From Bacteroidales bacterium (GTDB taxonomy: Bacteria; Bacteroidota; Bacteroidia; Bacteroidales; UBA1556): DNA of 32,662 bases. Below, in pieces: positions 1-7,808 of this stretch (positions are counted from its first letter, which is position 1; each line of letters begins with the position of its first letter). The position numbers and the translations under genes are program-made. The stretch lies in contig JAMOQI010000074.1 in NCBI GenBank assembly GCA_027064095.1, positions 1 to 32,662 on the forward strand. Direction: 5' to 3'. Under the pieces are notes generated by a model. It was not told where the DNA came from. It was given only the letters and a program-made list of their open reading frames with translations, and did no database searches.

Positions 1-1
1 A

Positions 2-169
2 CAAAAAAAGAATAAACTATCAAAACCTGTTTTGATACATAGAAAAATAACCAAAGCTGATTTGAGTAATTTAAAAGAGATATTTTTCACTGATAAAGGC
101 TGTGGAAATATTACAGAAATAAAAGGGAAAGAATGGAAAGTTGAATTTAAAATAAATAGCAATGAATAG
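2..169 (+). CDS. 3' end of an unknown protein (truncated by window edge)
   Basis: An open frame without a start runs in from the left edge and ends at TAG (167-169), giving 55 residues that end in INSNE. The piece is lysine-rich and hydrophilic, with no membrane segment and no motif I recognise. The stop is followed directly by a stretch much richer in GC. It could be the C-terminus of a real cytoplasmic protein or part of a decayed region, since nothing intact follows for 660 bases. Function cannot be assigned. Confidence 0.5.
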   Translation, partial: QKKNKLSKPVLIHRKITKADLSNLKEIFFTDKGCGNITEIKGKEWKVEFKINSNE

Positions 170-285
170 CCCACGCTTCGCAGTCATACACATTGCCAAG
201 TCGCTCGAAAAGCCCACCGCACGACCAAAACTTGCCAAAGAGTATGGCTGCCCCAACGCTTTTTTGCCGACCCGAAAAAACTATT
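170..285. other. GC-rich island, no gene
   Basis: This block is clearly richer in G and C than its surroundings, which are close to 30% GC. It contains GCCCACGC at its left end, GCCCCAACGC at its right end, and ATTGCCAA and CTTGCCAA in between. No coding frame here looks real. It has the feel of a repeat or recombination-site remnant, but the two ends lie in the same orientation, so it does not form an integron attC. Confidence 0.4.
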
Positions 286-466
286 TTTTTTAGAAACATT
301 AGTGCTTCGATTGAAAGAAATATGAATGTAAATATATTAATAACAGACTGAAAATGAATAAAGCCCAGCATACAACAAAGAACTGAGCTAAAAACCAAGC
401 AAAAAGAGTAAAATTTACTTTTTCGAACTACCTTTGTATTCGTGGAGGCAGTTTAGAAAAGAAGAT
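286..466. other. AT-rich stretch, nothing recognisable
   Basis: No credible gene, RNA or strong hairpin was found. A promoter-like TACCTTTG at 429-436 has no matching TTTG upstream and leads into no gene. Confidence 0.4.
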
Positions 467-644
467 TTAATGAGAAGGCAGTACCAATTGATATCTTTTA
501 TCGTAGGGTTTGCCTGATTTAGCAATAGCAAAAGCTTGTTTTAAATAAATCAAGATACTCTTTGAAAAATTCTGGACTAACCCATGTATCCTTAAAAAAG
601 ATTTTTAATTCTTGAATTTTAGTAATATCTTTGTTGTGTAGCAT
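467..644 (-). pseudogene. Degenerate reverse-strand ORF fragment, possibly a mobile-element remnant
   Basis: On the reverse strand, an ATG at 644 opens a 41-residue frame (MLHNKDITKIQEL...) with protein-like composition that stops at 519-521. Near 537 the neighbouring frame becomes the protein-like one (KQAFAIAKSGKPYDKRYQL...) and runs to a stop at 467-469. Two short plausible segments joined across a frame change suggest one frameshifted or truncated gene. The charged, aromatic character could suit a transposase end, but I cannot assign a family. It may also be chance. Confidence 0.35.
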
Positions 645-816
645 AGTGGTAGCTTTTTTGTTGGTACTTCAAAAATGCTAATATTCAGATTGTTAGCTTA
701 AATATTGTGCTACTTTTTTTTATAAATTTATTACCTTATAACACTTGTGTTTATTGGGTGCTAAACTTCAGTTAGTAAAAATGGCTTTTTTAGGCTGCAT
801 ACATTTCAAAATATAC

Positions 817-824
817 TATCTTTG
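817..824 (+). promoter_or_regulatory. Bacteroidota -7 box (TATCTTTG)
   Basis: TATCTTTG fits the TAnnTTTG consensus. It ends 8 bases before the ATG at 833, so transcription would begin almost at the start codon. I see no good -33 TTTG. Confidence 0.5.
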
Positions 825-832
825 CTATTCGT

Positions 833-1504
833 ATGCCAATAATTTACAAGAAGGACATAAAGGATCACACTGTGATGGGCGTTTGGAAAATATCTGAAAG
901 CGTCGATGAGTTATTGTCAATGATAGACTTTAAGGGTGAAGATTATGCTACTTTTGAAAAGTTTAAAGTAAAATCTCGCCAAGCTCATTGGCTTAGCTAT
1001 CGCCTTATGATTAGGCAACTTATGGGTCCTGATTGTAAATGCGATTTCTATTATGACGAACACGGTAAACTTCAATTTAAAGATTTGGATTACTCAATAT
1101 CTGTAACTCATAGTGGTTTGTATTCAGGTGTTATCATTAGCAAAGATCATTATGTAGGAATTGATATTGAAAAAATTGGTGATAGAATTAATTTATTAGC
1201 AGACAAATTCTTAACAGAAAAAGAGAAAGAGTTTTTACCTAAAGAAGACCAGTATAGATATCTGACAGTTCTATGGAGTGCTAAAGAGGCTCTTTATAAA
1301 TTGTTTGGTAAGTCAAATGTAATTTTTGATAAAAATATAATCCTTGAACCTTTTATACTTAGTAATCAAGGCAAATTTCAAGGGCATATTATTATTGATG
1401 ATATAAAGAGAAGTTATGACTTGGGTTATGAGTTCTCTGATGAAGAAGACTATATATTAGTATATTGTGTTGATGAATCAATACGAATTAAAGAAAAAAT
1501 ATAA
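833..1504 (+). CDS. 4'-phosphopantetheinyl transferase (Sfp-type)
   Basis: The enzyme moves 4'-phosphopantetheine from coenzyme A to a serine of a carrier protein, activating acyl or peptidyl carrier proteins in the cytoplasm. The 223 residues fit the Sfp/AcpT class. Visible motifs are SVTHS (90-94), VGIDIE (108-113) with the Mg-binding acidic pair D111 and E113, and WSAKEALYK (148-156) with W148, K151 and E152. The N-terminus MPIIYKKD looks family-typical, which supports this start although a promoter box lies only 8 bases upstream. A GGGP synthase gene starts 5 bases after the stop. No polyketide or peptide synthetase is in view, so the fatty-acid carrier protein is the likeliest substrate. 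Confidence 0.9.
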   Translation: MPIIYKKDIKDHTVMGVWKISESVDELLSMIDFKGEDYATFEKFKVKSRQAHWLSYRLMIRQLMGPDCKCDFYYDEHGKLQFKDLDYSISVTHSGLYSGVIISKDHYVGIDIEKIGDRINLLADKFLTEKEKEFLPKEDQYRYLTVLWSAKEALYKLFGKSNVIFDKNIILEPFILSNQGKFQGHIIIDDIKRSYDLGYEFSDEEDYILVYCVDESIRIKEKI

Positions 1505-1509
1505 TATTC

Positions 1510-2238
1510 ATGTCCATATTAGCAGATATAGAAAGCTCAAATAAAGCTCAAATAGCAATGCTTATTGACCCTGATAAATTTGAAGAGTCACAGGTGTTAA
1601 AACAAATTAATGCTGCTAATAATGCAGAAGTAGATTATATTTTTCTTGGCGGAAGTCTTATTTCAAATAACGCTTTAGATATTTCTATTGAATTTATTAA
1701 AGCAAATTGTAATATACCTTTGGTATTATTCCCCGGAAATAGCACTCACGTAAGCTCTAAAGCAGATGCTGTACTTTTTTTAAGTTTAATTTCCGGAAGA
1801 AATGCTGACTTACTTATTGGCAACCATATACATGTGGCATCATGGATTAAAAAACAAAAACTTGAGGTTATACCAACCGGATATATGCTTATAGAGTGTG
1901 GCAGATTGACTACTGCTCAATATATCAGTAATACTATTCCTATTCCTTATGATAAACCGGATATTGCCTCTGCAACTGCAGTGGCCGGTGAATTATTAGG
2001 TCTTAGGACTATATATATTGATGGTGGTAGTGGTGCTGAAAAAACTATCTCTGTTCAAATGATTTCCAAAGTAAAACAGAGTATTGATATACCATTAATT
2101 GTTGGAGGAGGAATCAAGAGTGTGGAATCAGCAAAGAAAATTGTTAAAGCTGGTGCAGATATTATTGTTATTGGTAATGCTGCCGAAGAAAATCCGGATT
2201 TAATTACGGATATTGCTAATGAAATTCATCAATTATAA
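1510..2238 (+). CDS. Geranylgeranylglyceryl phosphate synthase (group II, PcrB/GGGPS family)
   Basis: A TIM-barrel prenyltransferase that joins sn-glycerol-1-phosphate to a polyprenyl diphosphate in ether linkage, the step archaea use to start their membrane lipids. Its 242 residues match the long bacterial group found in Bacteroidota. Motifs include MLIDPDKF with the metal-binding D20, LFPGNSTHVS, PTGYMLIECG, the phosphate-binding YIDGGSGAEK and VGGGIKS, and IVIGNAAEE near the end. It follows the phosphopantetheinyl transferase by 5 bases and is probably cotranscribed. The family is well supported. The length of the prenyl donor, and what the bacterium does with the ether-lipid product, cannot be read from here. 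Confidence 0.88.
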   Translation: MSILADIESSNKAQIAMLIDPDKFEESQVLKQINAANNAEVDYIFLGGSLISNNALDISIEFIKANCNIPLVLFPGNSTHVSSKADAVLFLSLISGRNADLLIGNHIHVASWIKKQKLEVIPTGYMLIECGRLTTAQYISNTIPIPYDKPDIASATAVAGELLGLRTIYIDGGSGAEKTISVQMISKVKQSIDIPLIVGGGIKSVESAKKIVKAGADIIVIGNAAEENPDLITDIANEIHQL

Positions 2239-2286
2239 TTTACGTTTATTATTTTATTTAAATCTCAAACAGTCGTTTTATAAATT

Positions 2287-4422
2287 ATGAGAAAAATTGT
2301 ACTTATAACGTTTTTAATCAGTTTAGTATTTACTGGTTTTACACAGCAAAAAGTTATTAAAATTAGTGACCCCTATACTAATCCGGAAGTTTATCCCAAA
2401 AGGGTATCAGGCTTGCAATGGATGGATAAATCTACATATACTTTTGTGAAGGATAGTTTTATTTATAAAAGCGGCATTAAGTCTAAGATGATGGATGTCC
2501 CTTTTGTTCTTCTTTCAAAATTTAATAATGATCTGGAAAAGGCCAATCATAAAGCTGTAAAAAGATTTCCAAGTATATCTTGGAAATCGTCGACAATATT
2601 TACTTTTGCTTTGAGAGATACTTTTTACAGTTATAATATTACTGATGGGAATATTAAATTATTATGCTATTACCCTCAAGAAGAGGATGTTCTCATGCTA
2701 AATCCTGTAAATTATTCTCAAGCTGCTTTTACTAGGGATAATAATTTGTATATGTCTGATGGCGAAACTGTAATTGCTGTTACAAACGACGAAAATAAAG
2801 GTATAGTTAGTGGTCAGACTGTTTCAAGAAGCGAATTTGGAATTGTTGATGGTATTTTTTGGTCTCCAAAAGGAAATCTTCTTGCTTATTATACAAAAGA
2901 TGAGACAAATGTGGGAGAATATCCTTTGGTTGATATCGACGCAAGAGAGGCTAAAGTCAAAATGATTAGATATCCAATGGCAGGAATGGCTTCGGAGATA
3001 ATTTATATAAATGTTTATAATCCCAAAACTAAAACTAAAGTTAGTCTTGATACTAAAGATTTAAAAGAATTTTATTTTACAAATATTACTTGGAGCCCGG
3101 ATGAGAAATTTATTTTTATTCAGGTACTTAATAGAGAACAAAATCATATGTGGCTAAACAAATATGACGTTAGTACTGGAAAAATGGTAAAAACTCTCTT
3201 TGAGGAAACTAATGATAAATGGGTTGAACCTGAAGAGAAAATTCATTTTTTAAATAATAGCAATGATAAGTTTGTTTATATGAGTGAGCGCGATGGTTTT
3301 TATCATGCTTACCTTTGCAATACTGAGGGTAAAATACTAAAACAACTTACAAAAGGTAGTTGGGTAATTACTGCTTTCAAAGGTTTTGATAGTAAGAATA
3401 CAAAAATGTATTTTATGGCAACAAAAGATAGTCCTCTTGAAAACAATCTTTATTCTGTTAATCTTAAAACCTTGAAAATAACTAGAATAACAAAAGACAC
3501 AGGAACACATCATGTATATTTTAATAAAGATAAAGAATTAATAATTGACCGTTTTTCCAGTCTTGATGTGGTCGCCAAATATCAAATTATTGATACTAAA
3601 AAAGGTAATGTTATTAAAGTAATAATGTCAGATAATGAGACGCTTAAGGATTTTTCTTTAGGAGAGATGACTATTGATAAGCTAAAAGCCGATGATGGAA
3701 GTGAACTTTATTATCGGTTGATAAAACCTGTAAATTTTGACCCAAAGAAGAAATATCCGGTAATAGTTTATGTTTATGGAGGTCCTCATGCACAGTTAGT
3801 TAAGAATACTTTCTTAGGCGGAGGAGGATACTTTCTTCAAGCATTGGCAGCAAAAGGATATGTGGTATTTACATTAGATAACCGTGGATCTGCTAATAGA
3901 GGCTTCGCTTTTGAAAGTGTTATTCACCGTCAGTTGGGAGTTGTTGAAATGCAAGATCAAATGAAGGGTATTGAGTTTATAAAGAAACAATCTTATGTGG
4001 ATACAACCAGAATAGGTGTTCATGGTTGGAGTTATGGTGGGTTTATGACGACATCCTTAATGTTGAATCATCCTGAGACTTTTAAAGTTGGTGTTGCAGG
4101 AGGTCCTGTTATCGATTGGAAATATTATGAAGTGATGTATGGAGAACGTTATATGGATAGACCTCAGGAGAATCCGGAAGGCTATGAAAATTCTTCAACA
4201 TTGAATAAAGTTAAAAATCTTAAAGGTAGATTTTTGATAATTCACGGAACAATGGATCCTACTGTCGTTTGGCAAAATAGTCAGATGTTTGTAAAGAAAT
4301 GTGTTTCAAACCAAAAACAGCTTGACTATTTTATTTATCCCGATCACGAACATAATGTAAGAGGTTTTGATAGAATGCATTTGGAAAATAAAATAGCAAA
4401 ATATTTTGACGATTTTTTATAA
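2287..4422 (+). CDS. S9 family prolyl oligopeptidase / dipeptidyl peptidase IV
   Basis: An exported serine peptidase expected to remove Xaa-Pro dipeptides from peptide N-termini. The 711 residues begin with a signal peptide (MRKIVLITFLISLVFTGFTQ), continue through a beta-propeller region to about residue 450, and end in an alpha/beta hydrolase domain. The catalytic triad is visible: S582 in GWSYGG, D657 in HGTMDPTVV, and H689 in the YPDHEH segment. YVYGGPHAQ near 500 is the usual lead-in to the oxyanion region. Length and order match DPP-IV proteins common in Bacteroidota. It lies 48 bases after the GGGP synthase gene and 23 before rbfA, so it may share their transcript without sharing their function. 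Confidence 0.9.
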   Translation: MRKIVLITFLISLVFTGFTQQKVIKISDPYTNPEVYPKRVSGLQWMDKSTYTFVKDSFIYKSGIKSKMMDVPFVLLSKFNNDLEKANHKAVKRFPSISWKSSTIFTFALRDTFYSYNITDGNIKLLCYYPQEEDVLMLNPVNYSQAAFTRDNNLYMSDGETVIAVTNDENKGIVSGQTVSRSEFGIVDGIFWSPKGNLLAYYTKDETNVGEYPLVDIDAREAKVKMIRYPMAGMASEIIYINVYNPKTKTKVSLDTKDLKEFYFTNITWSPDEKFIFIQVLNREQNHMWLNKYDVSTGKMVKTLFEETNDKWVEPEEKIHFLNNSNDKFVYMSERDGFYHAYLCNTEGKILKQLTKGSWVITAFKGFDSKNTKMYFMATKDSPLENNLYSVNLKTLKITRITKDTGTHHVYFNKDKELIIDRFSSLDVVAKYQIIDTKKGNVIKVIMSDNETLKDFSLGEMTIDKLKADDGSELYYRLIKPVNFDPKKKYPVIVYVYGGPHAQLVKNTFLGGGGYFLQALAAKGYVVFTLDNRGSANRGFAFESVIHRQLGVVEMQDQMKGIEFIKKQSYVDTTRIGVHGWSYGGFMTTSLMLNHPETFKVGVAGGPVIDWKYYEVMYGERYMDRPQENPEGYENSSTLNKVKNLKGRFLIIHGTMDPTVVWQNSQMFVKKCVSNQKQLDYFIYPDHEHNVRGFDRMHLENKIAKYFDDFL

Positions 4423-4445
4423 GTAAATTTTATATAATAGTATAA

Positions 4446-4793
4446 ATGGAATCAACAAGACAACAAAAAATAAATAAATTGCTTCAGCGCGATTTAGGAA
4501 CAATATTTCAACTTGAAAGTAGAAATATATTAGGAACAGCTGCTATGATAAGCGTTACAAAAGTGCAAGTAAGTAGGGATTTGTCATCAGCACGTGTTTA
4601 TTTGAGTTTGTTTGCTACTGATGACAAAGAAGGACTCTTGAATGATATAAAAGCTAAAAAGACAGCATTTAGAACACTTCTTGCAAGTAAAATTCGACAT
4701 CAGCTTAGAGTGGTGCCTGATTTAATTTTTATCCTGGATGATTCTCTTGATTATATTGAGAATATTGATAAACTCTTAAAAAAGGATGACTAA
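4446..4793 (+). CDS. rbfA: Ribosome-binding factor A
   Basis: A small KH-fold protein that binds the 30S subunit during 16S rRNA maturation. The 115 residues show the family pattern: a start ESTRQQKINKLLQRDLG, the strand pair AAMISVTKVQVSRDLSSARVYLSLF in the middle, and the close RHQLRVVPDLIFILDDSLDYIENIDKLL. Length is normal. The gene is last in its forward cluster and is followed by a convergent tRNA gene with a repeat between them. Confidence 0.93.
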   Translation: MESTRQQKINKLLQRDLGTIFQLESRNILGTAAMISVTKVQVSRDLSSARVYLSLFATDDKEGLLNDIKAKKTAFRTLLASKIRHQLRVVPDLIFILDDSLDYIENIDKLLKKDD

Positions 4794-4887
4794 GTAGTAG
4801 TATTATTCGTTGCCGGAAATAATATTTATCTCACATAAAGTCAACTCGTATTATTAATACAAAAGCAAAGTAAATTGTATTAATAAG

Positions 4888-4953
4888 CAATAAATAGCGA
4901 GGGTGTAATACGGAAAAACCTTCCCGAAATAAGTTCGGGACAGGCTGATTTAT
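4888..4953. repeat. Dispersed intergenic repeat, copy A
   Basis: About 65 bases starting CAATAAATAG and ending TGATTTAT match the stretch at 8756-8819 at most positions with a few small gaps. The core holds a 7-bp inverted repeat, TCCCGAA (4922-4928) and TTCGGGA (4934-4940), around ATAAG. It sits between two convergent genes, as copy B does. Confidence 0.65.
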
Positions 4954-5021
4954 AAAAGCTTATGACAAGTTCAGATTATTACTGTAACCTAAAATTCTAA
5001 ATCCCAATAAAATAAGATATA

Positions 5022-5051
5022 AAAAGGAGCATCATGACTGGTGCTCCTTTT
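5022..5051. terminator. Bidirectional terminator between rbfA and tRNA-Gln
   Basis: A perfect 10-bp stem, AAAAGGAGCA (5022-5031) with TGCTCCTTTT (5042-5051), has a 10-base loop. Flanking A and T runs give a U tract on either strand. It sits 6 bases beyond the 3' end of the reverse tRNA and can also stop transcripts from rbfA. Confidence 0.85.
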
Positions 5052-5057
5052 ATATTG

Positions 5058-5129
5058 CTGCCTGACAAGGATTCGAACCAAGACTCTTTCGATTCAGAAT
5101 CGAATGTGTTGCCGTTACACCATCAGGCA
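5058..5129 (-). tRNA. tRNA-Gln (anticodon CTG)
   Basis: The reverse strand folds as a 72-base cloverleaf. The acceptor stem TGCCTGA/TCAGGCA is perfect with discriminator G, as usual for tRNA-Gln. The D-stem is GTGT/ACAC. The anticodon stem TTCGA/TCGAA is perfect around the loop TTCTGAA, giving anticodon CTG for CAG codons. The T-loop TTCGAAT is normal, but the T-stem CTTGG/CCTTG has two adjacent T-T mismatches. CCA is not encoded. A strong terminator follows. Confidence 0.88.
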
Positions 5130-5163
5130 ATGTTAATAATATGCAAATGTAAAAAATATTTGC

Positions 5164-5192
5164 TTTGATGCCCTAAATATTTGGTAATTTTG
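5164..5192 (+). promoter_or_regulatory. gpmI promoter
   Basis: TTTG at 5164-5167 and TAATTTTG at 5185-5192 are separated by 17 bases, fitting the Bacteroidota -33/-7 pattern. A start near 5199 would leave a leader of about 50 bases before the gpmI ATG. Confidence 0.65.
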
Positions 5193-5249
5193 CTGCAATT
5201 CATTTTATAGATAATATTATGAAGTAATTTTTTTTAAATTATTATTATT

Positions 5250-6788
5250 ATGACAGTACAAAGAAAATCTATACTTATTATAATGGATGGTTGGGGAGAA
5301 GGTTCTCATGACAAAGCAGACGCCATTTATAATGCTAAAACACCCTATATTGACAGTTTATATGCCGATAATTATGTTGCAAAAGCACATCTCGATGCTT
5401 GTGGTGAAGAGGTTGGGTTGCCAAATGGCCAAATGGGCAATTCGGAAGTAGGACATATGAATATTGGTGCCGGAAGAGTTGTTTATCAAGACTTGGTAAA
5501 AATAAATTTAGCAGTAAAAGATAATAGCATTGACAAAAATGAAAAACTTAATGAAGCTTTTGATTATGCAAAGGTTAATAATAAACAAATTCATTTTTTA
5601 GGTCTTTTATCTGATGGTGGTGTGCATTCTTCTATGGAGCATTTGTATAAATTGATAGAAATGACTAGCCAAAGAAATTTGGACAAAGTTTTTATTCATG
5701 CTTTAATGGATGGTAGAGATACTGACCCTAAAAGTGGAATAGATTTTATGAAGAAGACTCAAGAGTTTTTATCGAATCATACTGCAAAAATAGCTAGTGT
5801 ATGCGGACGATATTATACTATGGATAGGGATAAGAGATGGGAACGTATTAAGAAAGGATATGATTTAATGGTTAAAGGCGAAGGATTAAGTTTTGTAAAT
5901 CCAATCTCAGCTATACAAACTTCATATAATAGAGAGATTACTGATGAATTTATAGAGCCAAGTATTATTGTTGATTCAGAAACCGGTAAGCCTCTTAGTA
6001 CAATTAATGAAGGAGATGTTATTATTTGTTTCAATTTCCGTACTGATAGACTTAGAGAGATTACAACAGTATTAAGTCAGCAAGATATGCCTAATTACGA
6101 TATGCATACTATTGATTTACAATATTATACTATGACTCAATATGACGAGTCTTTCAAAGGTGTGAATGTAATTTTTGAGAAAAATAATCTTAAAGAAACT
6201 ATGGGAGAGTGGTTGTCGTTAAAAGGTTTGAAGCAATTGAGAATAGCAGAGACAGAAAAATATCCGCATGTTACTTTTTTCTTTTCCGGTGGTAGAGATT
6301 TACCTTTCGAAGGCGAGGATAGAATAATGATTAATTCTCCAAAGGTTGCTACCTACGACTTGCAACCTGAAATGTCAGCTTATGAAGTTACTGATAAAGT
6401 TGTGGAAGCATTATCATCAGAAAAATATGCTTTTGTTTGTCTTAATTTTGCTAATAGCGATATGGTAGGCCATACAGGAATATATAATGCAATTATTAAA
6501 GCAATAGAAACTGTAGACCAATGTGTTGGAAAGGTTATAGATACAGCAAAAGAACATGAGTATTCAGTTTTATTAACAGCTGATCATGGTAACTCTGATT
6601 TTGCAGTAAATCCGGATGGAAGCCCCAATACAGCTCATAGTTTAAATAAAGTACCGGTATTTGTTATTGATCCACGCTATTCTAAAATGCAAGACGGTAG
6701 ATTAGCAGATATTGCTCCCACATTACTGCATATTATGGGACTTGATATTCCTGTTTCAATGACAGGTAAAGTATTGGTGAAGAATTAA
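5250..6788 (+). CDS. gpmI: 2,3-bisphosphoglycerate-independent phosphoglycerate mutase
   Basis: This glycolytic enzyme interconverts 3- and 2-phosphoglycerate without a bisphosphoglycerate cofactor, using two metal ions and a phosphoserine intermediate. The 512 residues match the usual length. The first metal site is MDGWG (D13). The nucleophile is S65 in GQMGNSEVGHMNIGAGR. HALMDGRDTDP, a basic substrate-binding segment CGRYYTMDRDKRWER, and the C-terminal metal ligands in NSDMVGHTG and TADHGNSD are all present. It has its own promoter and is followed by 105 intergenic bases. Nothing is unusual. Confidence 0.96.
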   Translation: MTVQRKSILIIMDGWGEGSHDKADAIYNAKTPYIDSLYADNYVAKAHLDACGEEVGLPNGQMGNSEVGHMNIGAGRVVYQDLVKINLAVKDNSIDKNEKLNEAFDYAKVNNKQIHFLGLLSDGGVHSSMEHLYKLIEMTSQRNLDKVFIHALMDGRDTDPKSGIDFMKKTQEFLSNHTAKIASVCGRYYTMDRDKRWERIKKGYDLMVKGEGLSFVNPISAIQTSYNREITDEFIEPSIIVDSETGKPLSTINEGDVIICFNFRTDRLREITTVLSQQDMPNYDMHTIDLQYYTMTQYDESFKGVNVIFEKNNLKETMGEWLSLKGLKQLRIAETEKYPHVTFFFSGGRDLPFEGEDRIMINSPKVATYDLQPEMSAYEVTDKVVEALSSEKYAFVCLNFANSDMVGHTGIYNAIIKAIETVDQCVGKVIDTAKEHEYSVLLTADHGNSDFAVNPDGSPNTAHSLNKVPVFVIDPRYSKMQDGRLADIAPTLLHIMGLDIPVSMTGKVLVKN

Positions 6789-6881
6789 ATGTTACATGTT
6801 AATATTAATAGGTGTTCTTTATGCTACAATAATTATTTTGTATAGTAATTGATATAAAATAAAAGTAATTATAAAAATTCC

Positions 6882-6889
6882 TATATTTG
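6882..6889 (+). promoter_or_regulatory. -7 box (TATATTTG) abutting the LD-carboxypeptidase start
   Basis: TATATTTG fits TAnnTTTG and lies only 4 bases before the ATG at 6894, so a transcript from it would be leaderless. No clear TTTG at the right distance was found, so it may be chance. Confidence 0.4.
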
Positions 6890-6893
6890 CTAC

Positions 6894-7799
6894 ATGCAAA
6901 GTCCAAAATCTTTAAAACAAGGTGATAAGGTAGGAATAATTTCTACAGCTCGTAAAATTAGTGAGGAGGAAGTTCAACCTGCTGTTGATAAACTTGAGTC
7001 TTGGGGATTAGAGGTTGTTAAAGGTAAATATCTTCATGAGTTTGATAATCAGTTTGCCGGTACTGTTAAACAAAGGACTTATGATTTGCAAAATATGCTT
7101 AATGATGTTGAAATTAGAGCTATATTTTGTGCAAGAGGAGGCTATGGAACAGTTCAAATTATTGACGATATCGATTGGTCAGCATTCCGAAGATTTCCTA
7201 AATGGATTGTAGGATATAGTGATGTTACTGTGCTTCATTCTCATATTAATAGGCATTGTGGAGTTGAAACAATTCACGCTACTATGCCTATAAATTTTCC
7301 TAATAATGGGATAGATAATATGTCTATAACATCTTTGCAGTCTGCACTTTTTAACGGTAAAAATGTATATGAGTTCTTCTCTCATATTTTTAATAATAAA
7401 GGAATAGTTCAAGCCCCTATTGTTGGAGGTAATTTATCTATTTTGTATTCATTATTAGGTTCTAAGTCTGATCTAAATACTGATAATTCTATTTTATTCA
7501 TAGAAGATATAGATGAATATTTATATCATATAGATAGAATGATGAATAATATAGAAAGAAATAATAAATTAAAACATATAAAAGCATTAGTAATTGGTGG
7601 TATGACAGATATGAATGATAATACAATTCCTTTTGGTGAAACAGCTGAAGAAATAATACATCGTTTTGCTCAAAAATATAAATTTCCAGTCTGTTTTAAT
7701 TTCCCGGCAGGTCATCAAGCCGACAATAGAGCAATTATTATGGGGAGAAGTGCTGTTCTTGAAATTACAGAGAAAGCTACAAGATTTATTCAATTTTAG
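6894..7799 (+). CDS. LD-carboxypeptidase (peptidase family S66)
   Basis: A serine peptidase that trims the terminal D-alanine from tetrapeptide stems of murein fragments during peptidoglycan recycling. The 301 residues fit the LdcA family. The N-terminal half has ARGGYGTVQIIDDIDW and GYSDVT with the nucleophile S109. The C-terminal half supplies E204 in LFIEDIDEY and H274 in FPAGHQADN, completing the Ser-Glu-His triad. No signal peptide is visible, so it is probably cytoplasmic. The N-terminus PKSLKQGDKVGIIS is family-typical and supports this start. A broken diacylglycerol kinase gene begins 9 bases later. Confidence 0.92.
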   Translation: MQSPKSLKQGDKVGIISTARKISEEEVQPAVDKLESWGLEVVKGKYLHEFDNQFAGTVKQRTYDLQNMLNDVEIRAIFCARGGYGTVQIIDDIDWSAFRRFPKWIVGYSDVTVLHSHINRHCGVETIHATMPINFPNNGIDNMSITSLQSALFNGKNVYEFFSHIFNNKGIVQAPIVGGNLSILYSLLGSKSDLNTDNSILFIEDIDEYLYHIDRMMNNIERNNKLKHIKALVIGGMTDMNDNTIPFGETAEEIIHRFAQKYKFPVCFNFPAGHQADNRAIIMGRSAVLEITEKATRFIQF

Positions 7800-7808
7800 G
7801 ACTTAAAG

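Noticed and set aside
170-285. Integron attC site
   Set aside because: An attC needs RYYYAAC on the left and GTTRRRY on the right as inverted ends. Here GCCCACGC and GCCCCAACGC are in the same orientation, and no integrase gene is present.
147-398. Reverse-strand reading frame of 83 codons
   Set aside because: It runs across the GC-rich island and AT-rich spacer, has odd composition and no family-like pattern.
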